A stretch of 64,000 nt of DNA from an uncultured Alphaproteobacteria bacterium (GTDB taxonomy: Bacteria; Pseudomonadota; Alphaproteobacteria; HIMB59), in the NCBI GenBank assembly GCA_902524245.1, contig CABZCN010000001.1, positions 186,001 through 250,000 on the forward strand, given 5' to 3'. Each line of letters opens with the position of its first letter. The first letter of the stretch is position 1. Positions 31,666-40,602 of this stretch are shown one piece after another. Position numbers and translations under genes: made by a program. The notes under the pieces were generated by a model. The model worked only from the letters and a program-made list of their open reading frames with translations, did no database searches and was not told the origin of the DNA.

Positions 31666-33939
31666 CTAAACTTTTCTATCTTCTGATAGACCTCCCCATT
31701 TTTCAAGTCCTTCTTGAGATTTTAATTTTATTTTATAAACACCAAACGCTTGCCATATCAGAGGCGAAATAGCTATTCCAATTGCAGTAATTAAAATCAT
31801 TTTCCAATAAGGATAACCAATTGCGAAGAACATCGCTGACCATGTTAATGCAGCTATACTTAAAATAGCAATGTAAGGTCTGAATCTAGCAAATGATATT
31901 TTTGCTCCCATTGTTAAATATGTAAAAAATTGAAATACAAATATTGCAAATATAATTAGAGCTGCTTCTTTAAGCCAAGTAATATCACTTGTGATAAGTT
32001 CTCCTCGTATAGGTCTTGTATAGTTAATTGATGATGTATCGCCAACAATTAATTCTGTAATAATTGGAGAGTAAAACTTACTTCCATCATCAGTAATAAT
32101 TGTTCCAGAAGGTGAAGCTAAAAAGTAAACAGCGAGTATTGCTAATACACCAAGGAAAATAATGAAAACATTATTCAAATTGATATTCGAGAAAAGAGTT
32201 GGTGCCGTGAGTAAAAAAAGTAAAAATAAAATTAGTATTACAGCGTATCCATCTATTCCAAAGAAACTCTGTCTATTTGACTCAATTCCGTAATAAGATA
32301 TTGCAGCAAATACAATAAATGAAATTGCTATTGCAAATAATACCAATGTTTGTGTTTTGATTTCTTTTCTAAATCTTGGCATAGCAATTATTACTATCGC
32401 AGATGTAAAGAAAACTATTCCTCCTAAAGTTGCTACAGCGTAAGCGAGGCCAACCAAAGCACTCGAGGAAGATGAAAAATCAGGTAATCCTGCACCAACT
32501 CTTAGATATTCAGATGTAAAATACTGAGGAGCATAATTTAAAATATATTGTAAGTTTGTGCCCAAATCAGCGTTAACGAAATAAGCCTCTCTCGTGCCAC
32601 TCCATACACAACCGAAGAAAATAACAATTGCTGCAATAATAAAAGACACTGTTGGCCCGTCTCTATGTTTTACAAGTAAATAAACAAGATAAATCAGGGA
32701 TGCTATTCCAATAGCAATAAACATCCACACTGTAGAATTTCCACCCTCAGCACATGCTTTACCTGTGATTAGACAATCACTTCCAGATTCAAGAGCTTTT
32801 TCAAAAATCTCAGCATCTTTAGATTTACCTCCAAAACCTCCCACAGTCCCTCTAGTGACTTGATCAAATTTCATATGAATTTGAACAGCAGCAGCACTTA
32901 ATGTTCCAATAATAAAAAATACAAAAACTGATAAATTTTTAAATGCTTTTTGAATATAGGGAAGTGCAATAAGTATTAAAAGAGAAGCCACCAATACCGC
33001 ACCGTATGATAAGTCTGTAACGAAACTTTGAAATCTTTCAAACCTGAAAGTTGATAGAATAAAATTTATCAAATAAATGTTAACTGAACCTAGAATAGCT
33101 CCAAACGCACCACCTCTTCCACCAATTAAACTTGACCCGCCTAATACAAGTGCTGTGACTGCCATCAATGTATAAGTAGTACCTTGAGTTGGGTCTCCGG
33201 AACCAATTAAACCTGTAAATGCAATAGCTGCGAGTGCAGCGTATACTCCGCCAATAATATGAGCGCCAATTCTTACAACGTAAATTCTCACTCCACTTGT
33301 GTAAGCAGACTTTTCATCTGAACCCATTAATTTTAAATGTTGCCAGTAAGCAGTATGAGTTAGTGCGTACCAAATAAGTGTCGAGAAAATTAAAAGTATT
33401 AGTGTGGGTTGTACTACCTCTGTTCCAGCACTCCATGATAACATCCAATCAGGTGCTCTTCCTCCTGGTCTTGGTAAAATAACTAAATTTATACCAGAAA
33501 AAGCAAGAAACATACTTAAGGCAACTATTATTGGTTGAACTCTTATAAAAATTACGATTAAGGCATAAAGAAATTGGTAAATTACTCCTATTGCAAGAGC
33601 ACATATGAAATATGCAACTGGCGATTGAATATAGCCTGCAGCATAAAGTTGTATTGTCGTTACATTTATAAACCCAATAAGCGGTCCTATTGATAAATCG
33701 ACTGTCACTCTGCCGGCTAAAGCCAACGCGGTAAGAGCATAAGTAGCAAGAATAAGGGGTGTTGAAACCATAATTGCAGTTCCAATACCCGAGCCTGAAA
33801 TTATTTGTGGTCCTCTAATCATTGCAAAAATCATTAGGGCAAAAAATATAAATATTGGAACGATTAAGTATTTTGTTGACTGAGGATCAGAACCCGGAAT
33901 TTGAGAGGGTTTTATTGCTGCTACAAGTTGATTAACCAT
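31666..33939 (-). CDS. Oversized RbsC-type ABC importer permease (757 aa)
   Basis: Residues 1-335 form a normal BPD_transp_2 permease (LAGRVTVDLSIGPLIGFINV, RVQPIIVALSMFLAFSGINL, LVLGGSSLIGGRGGAFGAILG). Then come about 420 more residues with some nine additional hydrophobic segments, unlike any standard permease of this class. A loop at about 355-402 has Cys389 and Cys396 (SGSDCLITGKACAEGG), and another polar loop lies at about 640-665. The extension might be a second membrane domain or ligand gate. No frameshift or internal start separates the parts. It lies three bases before the 463-aa permease. Confidence 0.85.
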   Translation of the reverse strand: MVNQLVAAIKPSQIPGSDPQSTKYLIVPIFIFFALMIFAMIRGPQIISGSGIGTAIMVSTPLILATYALTALALAGRVTVDLSIGPLIGFINVTTIQLYAAGYIQSPVAYFICALAIGVIYQFLYALIVIFIRVQPIIVALSMFLAFSGINLVILPRPGGRAPDWMLSWSAGTEVVQPTLILLIFSTLIWYALTHTAYWQHLKLMGSDEKSAYTSGVRIYVVRIGAHIIGGVYAALAAIAFTGLIGSGDPTQGTTYTLMAVTALVLGGSSLIGGRGGAFGAILGSVNIYLINFILSTFRFERFQSFVTDLSYGAVLVASLLILIALPYIQKAFKNLSVFVFFIIGTLSAAAVQIHMKFDQVTRGTVGGFGGKSKDAEIFEKALESGSDCLITGKACAEGGNSTVWMFIAIGIASLIYLVYLLVKHRDGPTVSFIIAAIVIFFGCVWSGTREAYFVNADLGTNLQYILNYAPQYFTSEYLRVGAGLPDFSSSSSALVGLAYAVATLGGIVFFTSAIVIIAMPRFRKEIKTQTLVLFAIAISFIVFAAISYYGIESNRQSFFGIDGYAVILILFLLFLLTAPTLFSNINLNNVFIIFLGVLAILAVYFLASPSGTIITDDGSKFYSPIITELIVGDTSSINYTRPIRGELITSDITWLKEAALIIFAIFVFQFFTYLTMGAKISFARFRPYIAILSIAALTWSAMFFAIGYPYWKMILITAIGIAISPLIWQAFGVYKIKLKSQEGLEKWGGLSEDRKV

Positions 33940-33944
33940 TATAA

Positions 33945-35447
33945 TTAGTCAAAATAGACGACTTTGATACCCCCTCTGTCAGACTGCGATCTTCCATGAC
34001 CCACTTTAAGCTTGTCTGTTTCAACAATTTTAATTCTCTTTGAGTCCAAATCAATATTTTTAGCAAAACCATTTTTAAAAGATGTCTTACTAATAAGAGT
34101 GTTTAAATTGTTTTCGATATATTTAGTATTGTGTTTACCTTCTATGAAGTTTTTGTCTTTGAGAAGACAAATTAAAAAGGGAATGTTTGTCTTAATGCCC
34201 TCAATCTGGGTGCCTTCTAAAAACTTTATTAATTTGGATATAGCATCATCTCGAATTAAGTCGTGAGATATAATTTTTCCTATCATCGGATCATAATAGA
34301 AACTTACTTCATCTCTTTCATCGTATCCCCAATCTAATCTAATGCCATTTGGTATTTTAGGAAATTTTAATTTGGTTATTTTCCCTGGAGATGGTAAGAA
34401 ATTTTGAGAAGGGTCCTCTGCGTAGACTCTGCATTCAATTGAATGTCCATAAGTTTTAATTTTATTTTGATTTAAAAATTTATTTTTTCTATTAAAAGCA
34501 AAATTTATTTGCATGGAAATTAAATCATTATTTGTCACTAACTCTGTAACAGGATGTTCAACTTGAATTCTTGTATTCATCTCAAGAAAATAATATTTCA
34601 TTTCTTGGACATCATATATAAACTCTACAGTACCTGCTCCTTCGTATTTTACATCAGAAGATAATTTTACAGCGGCTTGAGCCATATTGTTAATTAATTC
34701 CCTATCTACTTCTGGTGCCGGAGACTCCTCAATTATCTTTTGATATCTTCTTTGCATAGAGCAATCTCTTTCGAACAGATGGACAGATCCTTTTGCACCA
34801 AATCCAAAAACTTGTATTTCAATATGTCGGGCGTTGGTGATAAATTTCTCAATAAAAATATCTCCATTACCAAAAGATTTTGCAGCAAGATTACTAGTTT
34901 TTTCAATTGCACTAGCTAAGTCTTTAAAATTTTGGACGACGCTCATGCCTATCCCCCCACCACCAGCACTTGATTTTACAAGTAAAGGGTAACCTATTGC
35001 TTCACATTTTGTCTTAAGTTGTTCATCACTTAATTTATGAACATTATTTATACCTGGACATATAGGTATATTGGAATTTAGGGCTAATTCACGAGCAATA
35101 TCCTTATTTCCCATTGATTTTATTGATTTTGGTTTAGGGCCAATCCATGTGATACCTCTGTTTATGACCTCTTGAGCAAAAGTGTCGTTTTCTGATAAAA
35201 AACCAAAACCAGGATGAATAGCATCCACATTTGATTTTGTAGCTATTTCTAAAATCTTATTGTAAGAAAGATAACTTTCCTGAGCTTTACTAGGTCCAAT
35301 ATAATAAGACTCGTCAGATAATCTTACATGCTTTGAATTCTTATCTGCATCTGAATAAACAGCTACAGATTTGTGACCTAATATTTTACAACTTTTTATA
35401 ATTCTATTTGCTATTTCACCGCGATTAGCAATTAAAATTTTTTTCAT
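33945..35447 (-). CDS. Biotin carboxylase subunit (ATP-grasp)
   Basis: A 500-aa ATP-grasp enzyme that carboxylates biotin with bicarbonate and ATP. The N-terminus is KKILIANRGEIANRIIKSC, the glycine-rich ATP loop is VKSSAGGGGIGMSVV, and the signature EMNTRIQVEHPVTE is intact, as is CRVYAEDP in the C-terminal domain. It is about 50 residues longer than AccC. Carboxyltransferase-like halves and a biotin carrier lie in the divergent operon at 39.3-41.8 kb, so this is probably part of a dedicated carboxylase rather than acetyl-CoA carboxylase. Overlaps PxpA by four bases. Confidence 0.9.
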   Translation of the reverse strand: MKKILIANRGEIANRIIKSCKILGHKSVAVYSDADKNSKHVRLSDESYYIGPSKAQESYLSYNKILEIATKSNVDAIHPGFGFLSENDTFAQEVINRGITWIGPKPKSIKSMGNKDIARELALNSNIPICPGINNVHKLSDEQLKTKCEAIGYPLLVKSSAGGGGIGMSVVQNFKDLASAIEKTSNLAAKSFGNGDIFIEKFITNARHIEIQVFGFGAKGSVHLFERDCSMQRRYQKIIEESPAPEVDRELINNMAQAAVKLSSDVKYEGAGTVEFIYDVQEMKYYFLEMNTRIQVEHPVTELVTNNDLISMQINFAFNRKNKFLNQNKIKTYGHSIECRVYAEDPSQNFLPSPGKITKLKFPKIPNGIRLDWGYDERDEVSFYYDPMIGKIISHDLIRDDAISKLIKFLEGTQIEGIKTNIPFLICLLKDKNFIEGKHNTKYIENNLNTLISKTSFKNGFAKNIDLDSKRIKIVETDKLKVGHGRSQSDRGGIKVVYFD

Positions 35448-36229
35448 TTCTTATCAACGATATAAGGCATTTTGGTATGATTGCCGTTTGAAGTTTTTTG
35501 TGGAATTTTTTTATCAGAGGAAATTTTTTCTCTCAGAGCCTTTAAGATTTCTACAGCATTAGGAGTGTCAGAGTGGACACAAATTGTTTCACATCCTACA
35601 ACTACATCGTTTCCTTGAACAGTTTTAACTTTATTTTCATTCATTGCTCTTAAACAACGCTCCACAGCTCTATCAGTTGGATAATATTTATTTCGACCCT
35701 TGGCTATAACCAAATAACCTGTTTCATCATATTCCAAGTCAGAGTAAAATTCTCCGTAAAATTTTACCCCTCTTTCTTTGTATACTTTTTCGTGAAAGGT
35801 ATTAACCATTCCAAAAATACCAACATTAAAAATCTCAGCTGCGTCAGCAATTCCATGAGCCACATCTTCCTCTTTCGCGGAGACACCATATAAAGATCCA
35901 TGAGGTTTGATATGGTTTAATGGCATTCCATACTCATCTAGAAAGGCTTTGATGGCACCAGTTTGATACATTACAAGATTTTTGATTTCATCACGTTTCA
36001 TTTTCATCGGCCTTCTTCCAAATCCTACTAAGTCAGGATAGGCAGGGTGCGATCCAACTTTCACATCATATTTTTTTGCAAGCTCTACAGTTTTCCTCAT
36101 TGTGTTTGGGTCTGAGGCGTGAAACCCACAGGCTACATTAGCAGCATCTATATAAGGCATTATTTCTTCGTCATCTGCGAAGGAGTAAATACCAAAACCC
36201 TCACCCATATCGCAATTCAAATCGACCAT
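35444..36229 (-). CDS. pxpA: LamB/YcsF family protein (5-oxoprolinase subunit A-like)
   Basis: A 261-aa protein with the LamB/YcsF signature at its N-terminus: VDLNCDMGEGFGIYSF, then IDAANVACGFHASDP and VGSHPAYPDLVGFGRRPM. In bacteria, PxpA with PxpB and PxpC opens 5-oxoproline with ATP. Here B and C homologues are present (39.3-41.6 kb) but the B homologue looks like a urea-carboxylase half, so the lactam or amide substrate is open. First gene of the leftward operon; it overlaps biotin carboxylase. Confidence 0.9.
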   Translation of the reverse strand: MVDLNCDMGEGFGIYSFADDEEIMPYIDAANVACGFHASDPNTMRKTVELAKKYDVKVGSHPAYPDLVGFGRRPMKMKRDEIKNLVMYQTGAIKAFLDEYGMPLNHIKPHGSLYGVSAKEEDVAHGIADAAEIFNVGIFGMVNTFHEKVYKERGVKFYGEFYSDLEYDETGYLVIAKGRNKYYPTDRAVERCLRAMNENKVKTVQGNDVVVGCETICVHSDTPNAVEILKALREKISSDKKIPQKTSNGNHTKMPYIVDKK

Positions 36230-36275
36230 GAATAATAAATTCCTCTCTTTTATAATTTACAGAAAATCAGGCTTT

Positions 36276-36296
36276 TATGTGAAAATCTTTTCCACA
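36276..36296. promoter_or_regulatory. Imperfect palindrome in divergent promoter region
   Basis: ATGTGAAAATCTTTTCCACAT, an imperfect inverted repeat with one inserted base, lies in the 147-base spacer between divergent pxpA and the binding-protein gene. The place and size suit a LacI- or GntR-type operator controlling both operons. No regulator gene is adjacent. Confidence 0.45.
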
Positions 36297-36376
36297 TGTT
36301 GGAACAATTTTGCTTATATTTTTCAGAATATAGGTATTATTATAGACACTTATATATAAGTAAGGAGGATAAAACT

Positions 36377-37537
36377 ATGACATTGCTTAAAAAGTTCATA
36401 GCTATTTTAGCTGTTAGTTTTGTCGGTGTCGCAGGTAACTTAAATGCTGACATTTTAGACGAAATTCCAGCTGATATTAGAGACTTCGTTTATAATCCTG
36501 ACTTTATGGATCCTAACCAACCGCTTGGTGAAAGTGTATACAGAAATTGGAAAAGTGATAGACCACTACCTTGGACTATCGGTTATGCAAGTTCTTACGC
36601 AGGAAATCTATGGAGAAAAGGTGTGATGGAGAGATTGTACGGTGACTATTTACCAAAAATGAAAGCAGCAGGTATTCTTAATGATATCGTTGTTACACAA
36701 TCTAACCTAAAAGACGCGGTTCAAATTCAACAAATGAGACAGTTAACTGATCAAGGAGTTGACGGATTAATAGTCTGTTGCTCAAATCCTGTTGCATTAA
36801 ATCCAACAATTGAGTATGCGTACGGAAAAGGTGTTCCTACTGCATCAATGACAGGATACTTAACTTCAGAATATGCTATCAGTACATCTGTTAACTATAA
36901 ATTAACCGGATATTATATTGCACAATGGTTAGCAGAAACTATTGGTGGTGAAGGTAATGTTGTTATCATGGAAGGAATTCCTGGAACATCTGCATCTGAC
37001 TCACAGCACCAAGGTATGCTAGATGGATTTGCAGAATATCCAGATATTACCGTTGTTGCTGAAATTGCACACATGTGGACACCACAAATTGCTCAAGCTG
37101 AACTTCAAAAATGGTTATCAGCCAATACAATTGAAGTTGACGGATTTGCTGTTCAGTCTTCAGGAGAGTCCGGAGCACTTAACGCTCTAGAATCATCTGG
37201 AAGACCAATGGTGCCTATGGCTTTGGGTGGAGAAATTGGTGCATTCTGCTATTGGAGAAATAACCCAGACTTTATCGACAGAGCGGTCTATGCTTGGCCT
37301 CCAGGAGATGATGCAGAGTTTGCAATGAACGTTCTTTTAAGAACTATGTATGGTCAGGGTCTTAAAATCCAGTCTATCTTAGTTCCTCCATATGAAGAAG
37401 ATGTTGAGACTATTCAGTCTTTTGTTCCTGAAGATTGTGACAGAAACTCAAGTGAGTTTAGAACTGTTGGAATTGAAAACTGGGCAAGTGATGAATACCT
37501 AAATAATTTCTTCGATCGTGGAGAAGCATTACTTTAA
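36377..37537 (+). CDS. ABC importer periplasmic binding protein (RbsB type)
   Basis: A 386-aa protein. ATG at 36377 is chosen because AAGGAGG precedes it and a signal peptide follows (MTLLKKFIAILAVSFVGVAGNLNA). The mature part has the type I binding-protein layout: WTIGYASSYAGNLWRKGVMERL, QMRQLTDQGVDGLIVCCSNP, GNVVIMEGIPGTSASDSQHQGM and AVQSSGESGALNALE. Members bind sugars, autoinducer-2, nucleosides or purines. It is the first gene of the rightward operon, with its ATPase next and its permeases in the leftward operon. Confidence 0.9.
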   Translation: MTLLKKFIAILAVSFVGVAGNLNADILDEIPADIRDFVYNPDFMDPNQPLGESVYRNWKSDRPLPWTIGYASSYAGNLWRKGVMERLYGDYLPKMKAAGILNDIVVTQSNLKDAVQIQQMRQLTDQGVDGLIVCCSNPVALNPTIEYAYGKGVPTASMTGYLTSEYAISTSVNYKLTGYYIAQWLAETIGGEGNVVIMEGIPGTSASDSQHQGMLDGFAEYPDITVVAEIAHMWTPQIAQAELQKWLSANTIEVDGFAVQSSGESGALNALESSGRPMVPMALGGEIGAFCYWRNNPDFIDRAVYAWPPGDDAEFAMNVLLRTMYGQGLKIQSILVPPYEEDVETIQSFVPEDCDRNSSEFRTVGIENWASDEYLNNFFDRGEALL

Positions 37538-37552
37538 TAATTTAAGTAATTA

Positions 37553-39334
37553 ATGAATGAAGAAAAAACTTTGGACAGTGCCCCAAACGGGAATGGGGCA
37601 CAGTCTAGCTCCTCTAAAGTCGGAGGGGATATCTATGTTCAAGATGCATCAAAATCCTTTGGTGTAACAAAAGCCCTAAACGGAGTTAATTTCAAAGCTA
37701 ACTTTGGTGAAATCCACGCCATTGTTGGTGGTAATGGATGTGGTAAAAGCACATTGGCAAAGGTTATCTCAGGAGTTTTACCTTTAGATAAAGGAAAGGT
37801 CTCTATTATGGGGCATTCACCCAATTCCCCAATTGAAGCTCAAAGAATTGGTATCGCAACAGTTTTTCAAGAAGTGATGATAGCTGAAGAGGCTACTGTT
37901 TATGAAAATTTATTTATTGGATATGACTCTTTTTTTGGGAAAAAATTAGCACATCGAGATAGGGTCGAAAAAGCTGCCTCTATAATGTTAGAGCTATCAG
38001 GTGAATTTGTCGATCCATATACAATAGCAAGTCAATTATCGCTTGGTATGAAAGCTTGGATAACTATTGGTAGAGCATTTTTAAGAAATCCTAAAGTACT
38101 AATTTTAGATGAGTCATCAGCTGCGCTTGATTTTGACTCTACAGAGAGACTTTTTGCAAAAATGAGAACATTAAGAGATCAAGGTGCAGCAATTTTTATA
38201 GTAACTCACAGAATTGCAGAGCTAGTTAGAATAAGTGATAGAGCAACGGTTATGAGAGATGGTGTTGATGTTGGAGTTTTAGCAGGAGATGAAATTACTG
38301 AAAAAAATCTTCTCGGACTAATGACGGGTGATAAAAAATTTTCTACAGCATCAGAAATAAAAGCTACACCTCCAAACTCAATCTCAGATGAAATAGTTTT
38401 ATCTGCTAAAGATTTAAAGGTTTGGGATAATGGAGATTTTATTAACTTTGACCTACCAAAAGGTGAGATACTTGGAGTTACAGGACTTGATGGACAAGGA
38501 CAAGATAATTTTGTTAAGGCTCTGGCAGGTATTGATCAACCACTTAGCGGAGAAGTAATTGTCAAACAGTCTGATGAGGAACGAGAAAGAACAAAGAAAG
38601 ATTACACAACTGTAAATAGCTTGTTAGATGCAAAGAAAAGTGGAGTTGGATACGTATCTGGGGATAGAAAAAAAGAGGGTATTTTTCCTAACATGAGCAT
38701 CTATGAAAATATGGTCATACCTTTATATAAAGGAAAACAAGCTAAAACATCAGGTGGATTTATTGGATTTATTAAATGGATGGAATTAAACGGTATTTTT
38801 GATTGGGAAGTAGAAAGGTTAAGTATTAAAACAGGTCCAAAGAATAATCTAATTACCTCATTGAGTGGGGGAAATCAGCAAAAAGTCATGATTGCCAGAG
38901 CTTTCACAACAACTCCAAAAATACTGATACTTAACGATCCAGCGAGAGGTATTGATGTTGGCGCAAAGCGAGACTTATATAAACACTTAAGAATTTTTGT
39001 AAATGAAGGTGGTACAGCGATATTTCTATCAAGTGAACTCGAGGAATTTATAGGACTATGTCATCGAGTTTTAGTTTTCAGGGATGGGAGTATATTTGAG
39101 ACATTTGAGAAAGAGGATATCAATCCAAATACTATCCTTGAAGGAATGTTTGGTCATACTCAAAAGAAATCTAATAATAATTTATCAACTGGGCAAAATT
39201 CCGATCACAAAGCTAATAATAATCCAATAATTCAAAATAAAATTATTAAACCGACAGTGCCTACAAATGTCAAAGTAGTAGATTTTACAGATAAACCTAA
39301 GAGCAATGAAAAAATTAAAGTTAAATATTTTTAA
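37553..39334 (+). CDS. Double-domain ABC ATPase (RbsA type) with disordered tail
   Basis: A 593-aa protein. The first ATPase domain has Walker A GGNGCGKST and Walker B VLILDESSAALD but its signature reads LSLGMKAW, not LSGGQ. The second has the degenerate Walker A (GLDGQGQDNF) usual for RbsA, the signature LSGGNQQKV, and ILILNDPARGIDVG. An N-terminal about 25-residue Ser/Gly-rich leader and a C-terminal about 60-residue Asn/Lys-rich tail (about 535-593) are extra. It powers the permeases at 30.3-33.9 kb. Confidence 0.9.
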   Translation: MNEEKTLDSAPNGNGAQSSSSKVGGDIYVQDASKSFGVTKALNGVNFKANFGEIHAIVGGNGCGKSTLAKVISGVLPLDKGKVSIMGHSPNSPIEAQRIGIATVFQEVMIAEEATVYENLFIGYDSFFGKKLAHRDRVEKAASIMLELSGEFVDPYTIASQLSLGMKAWITIGRAFLRNPKVLILDESSAALDFDSTERLFAKMRTLRDQGAAIFIVTHRIAELVRISDRATVMRDGVDVGVLAGDEITEKNLLGLMTGDKKFSTASEIKATPPNSISDEIVLSAKDLKVWDNGDFINFDLPKGEILGVTGLDGQGQDNFVKALAGIDQPLSGEVIVKQSDEERERTKKDYTTVNSLLDAKKSGVGYVSGDRKKEGIFPNMSIYENMVIPLYKGKQAKTSGGFIGFIKWMELNGIFDWEVERLSIKTGPKNNLITSLSGGNQQKVMIARAFTTTPKILILNDPARGIDVGAKRDLYKHLRIFVNEGGTAIFLSSELEEFIGLCHRVLVFRDGSIFETFEKEDINPNTILEGMFGHTQKKSNNNLSTGQNSDHKANNNPIIQNKIIKPTVPTNVKVVDFTDKPKSNEKIKVKYF

Positions 39335-39339
39335 ACTCA

Positions 39340-40602
39340 ATGGTTCAAGAATATAAAAATACAGATTTAGATTTATTTCAGAAAATAGATTTAACCAATC
39401 CTAAAGATGAGTTATTAAAAAAAAATAAGATAGGTTCATCGCAACAAGAAAACAATAACATCAAATTTAATTATTTAAATCACGAGATTTCAAAATTTGA
39501 AAATTTAGAGAGTCATTTATCTCAAGATAAATCAAAAAAACTTGATGATATTTTATTCTCTCAAATCGATGTTGATGATTATGCTAGTTTCAAAAATATG
39601 TATCCTCATAATATTTCTCAACCTAAATTAAATGTAAATAAGCTTTCTGTAAAAAAACATATAAACGAGGATGGCTCTTATCCCAATTTAGTTTCAAAGA
39701 ATACAAAAGATAAAACCTCAGAGATATTTCAGGGAATTTACCCTGAGCCAAAGTTTTTACCAGGTGGTGATAAGTATTTATTAATAGAATTTGGTAATGT
39801 GATGAATTTAGAATTGAACTTTAAAGCTCAGGGGCTATCAAACTTAATTAAGACAGCAAATATAAAGGGAGTTTACGAAACACTCCCATGTTTTGCCTCG
39901 ATGATAGTTCATTACAATCCAGATGATATCGGCTATCAAGATTTAATTAATGAATTGAAATCATTGCTTAAAGATATGAAAGATAATGATGATACTGTTG
40001 TAAATAGCAGACTTTTTCATTTCCCAACTGTCTATCTTGACAAATGGACTAAAGAAGCAATTGAAGACTATATAGCTAAAATCACAATTAAAAAGCCAGA
40101 TCCTGAGTTCATTACAGAATTAAATCAATTAGATGATGTAAATCATTTTGTTAGAGTTCACTCTGGAACTGAGTATTGGGTGGCTTCGCTTGGTTTTTGG
40201 CCTGGTTTACCATTTACAATGCCTCTTGACCCTAGGTGCAAATTAACCGCTCCAAAGTATAACCCACCTAGAACGTGGACACCAAAAGGAACCGTGGGCA
40301 TGGGAGGATCATCCACAGCTATTTATCCTGATAGGCTACCTGGAGGTTATCAAATTTTTGGCAGAACTCCTGTACCCATTTGGGATCCTGACAAGAATTT
40401 TGATGTTTTCAAAGATAGTATTTGTCTATTTAGGCCAGGAGATAGAATTAAATTTGTGCCTTGTGATTATGATGAGTTTGAAATGATTGAAAAAAAAGTC
40501 GAAGATAAATCATATCGATATGATTTAATTGAAGAGCATAAATTTTCTATCAAAAAATATAAAAACTGGTTGTCTAAACTAGATTATAATAAGAAGTTTT
40601 AG
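39340..40602 (+). CDS. KipI/AHS1-type carboxyltransferase half, urea-carboxylase-like
   Basis: A 420-aa protein; KipI/PxpB is normally about 230-290 aa. Residues 1-135 are Lys/Asn/Ser-rich and look disordered. The AHS1 domain begins at PGGDKYLLIEFGN (141). KYNPPRTWTPKGTVGMGG (306-323), LPGGYQIFGRTPVPIW (333-348) and the ending SYRYDLIEEHKFSIKKYKNWL match, from memory, the carboxyltransferase region of urea carboxylase better than PxpB. With biotin carboxylase, the AHS2 half and the carrier, it would form a split biotin-dependent carboxylase. The acceptor is unknown. Confidence 0.85.
   Translation: MVQEYKNTDLDLFQKIDLTNPKDELLKKNKIGSSQQENNNIKFNYLNHEISKFENLESHLSQDKSKKLDDILFSQIDVDDYASFKNMYPHNISQPKLNVNKLSVKKHINEDGSYPNLVSKNTKDKTSEIFQGIYPEPKFLPGGDKYLLIEFGNVMNLELNFKAQGLSNLIKTANIKGVYETLPCFASMIVHYNPDDIGYQDLINELKSLLKDMKDNDDTVVNSRLFHFPTVYLDKWTKEAIEDYIAKITIKKPDPEFITELNQLDDVNHFVRVHSGTEYWVASLGFWPGLPFTMPLDPRCKLTAPKYNPPRTWTPKGTVGMGGSSTAIYPDRLPGGYQIFGRTPVPIWDPDKNFDVFKDSICLFRPGDRIKFVPCDYDEFEMIEKKVEDKSYRYDLIEEHKFSIKKYKNWLSKLDYNKKF

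Noticed and set aside
36377-39334. Ribose importer
   Set aside because: Family likeness to RbsA/RbsB alone does not give the substrate; neighbours are carboxylase and lactam-type genes, with no ribokinase or pentose gene.
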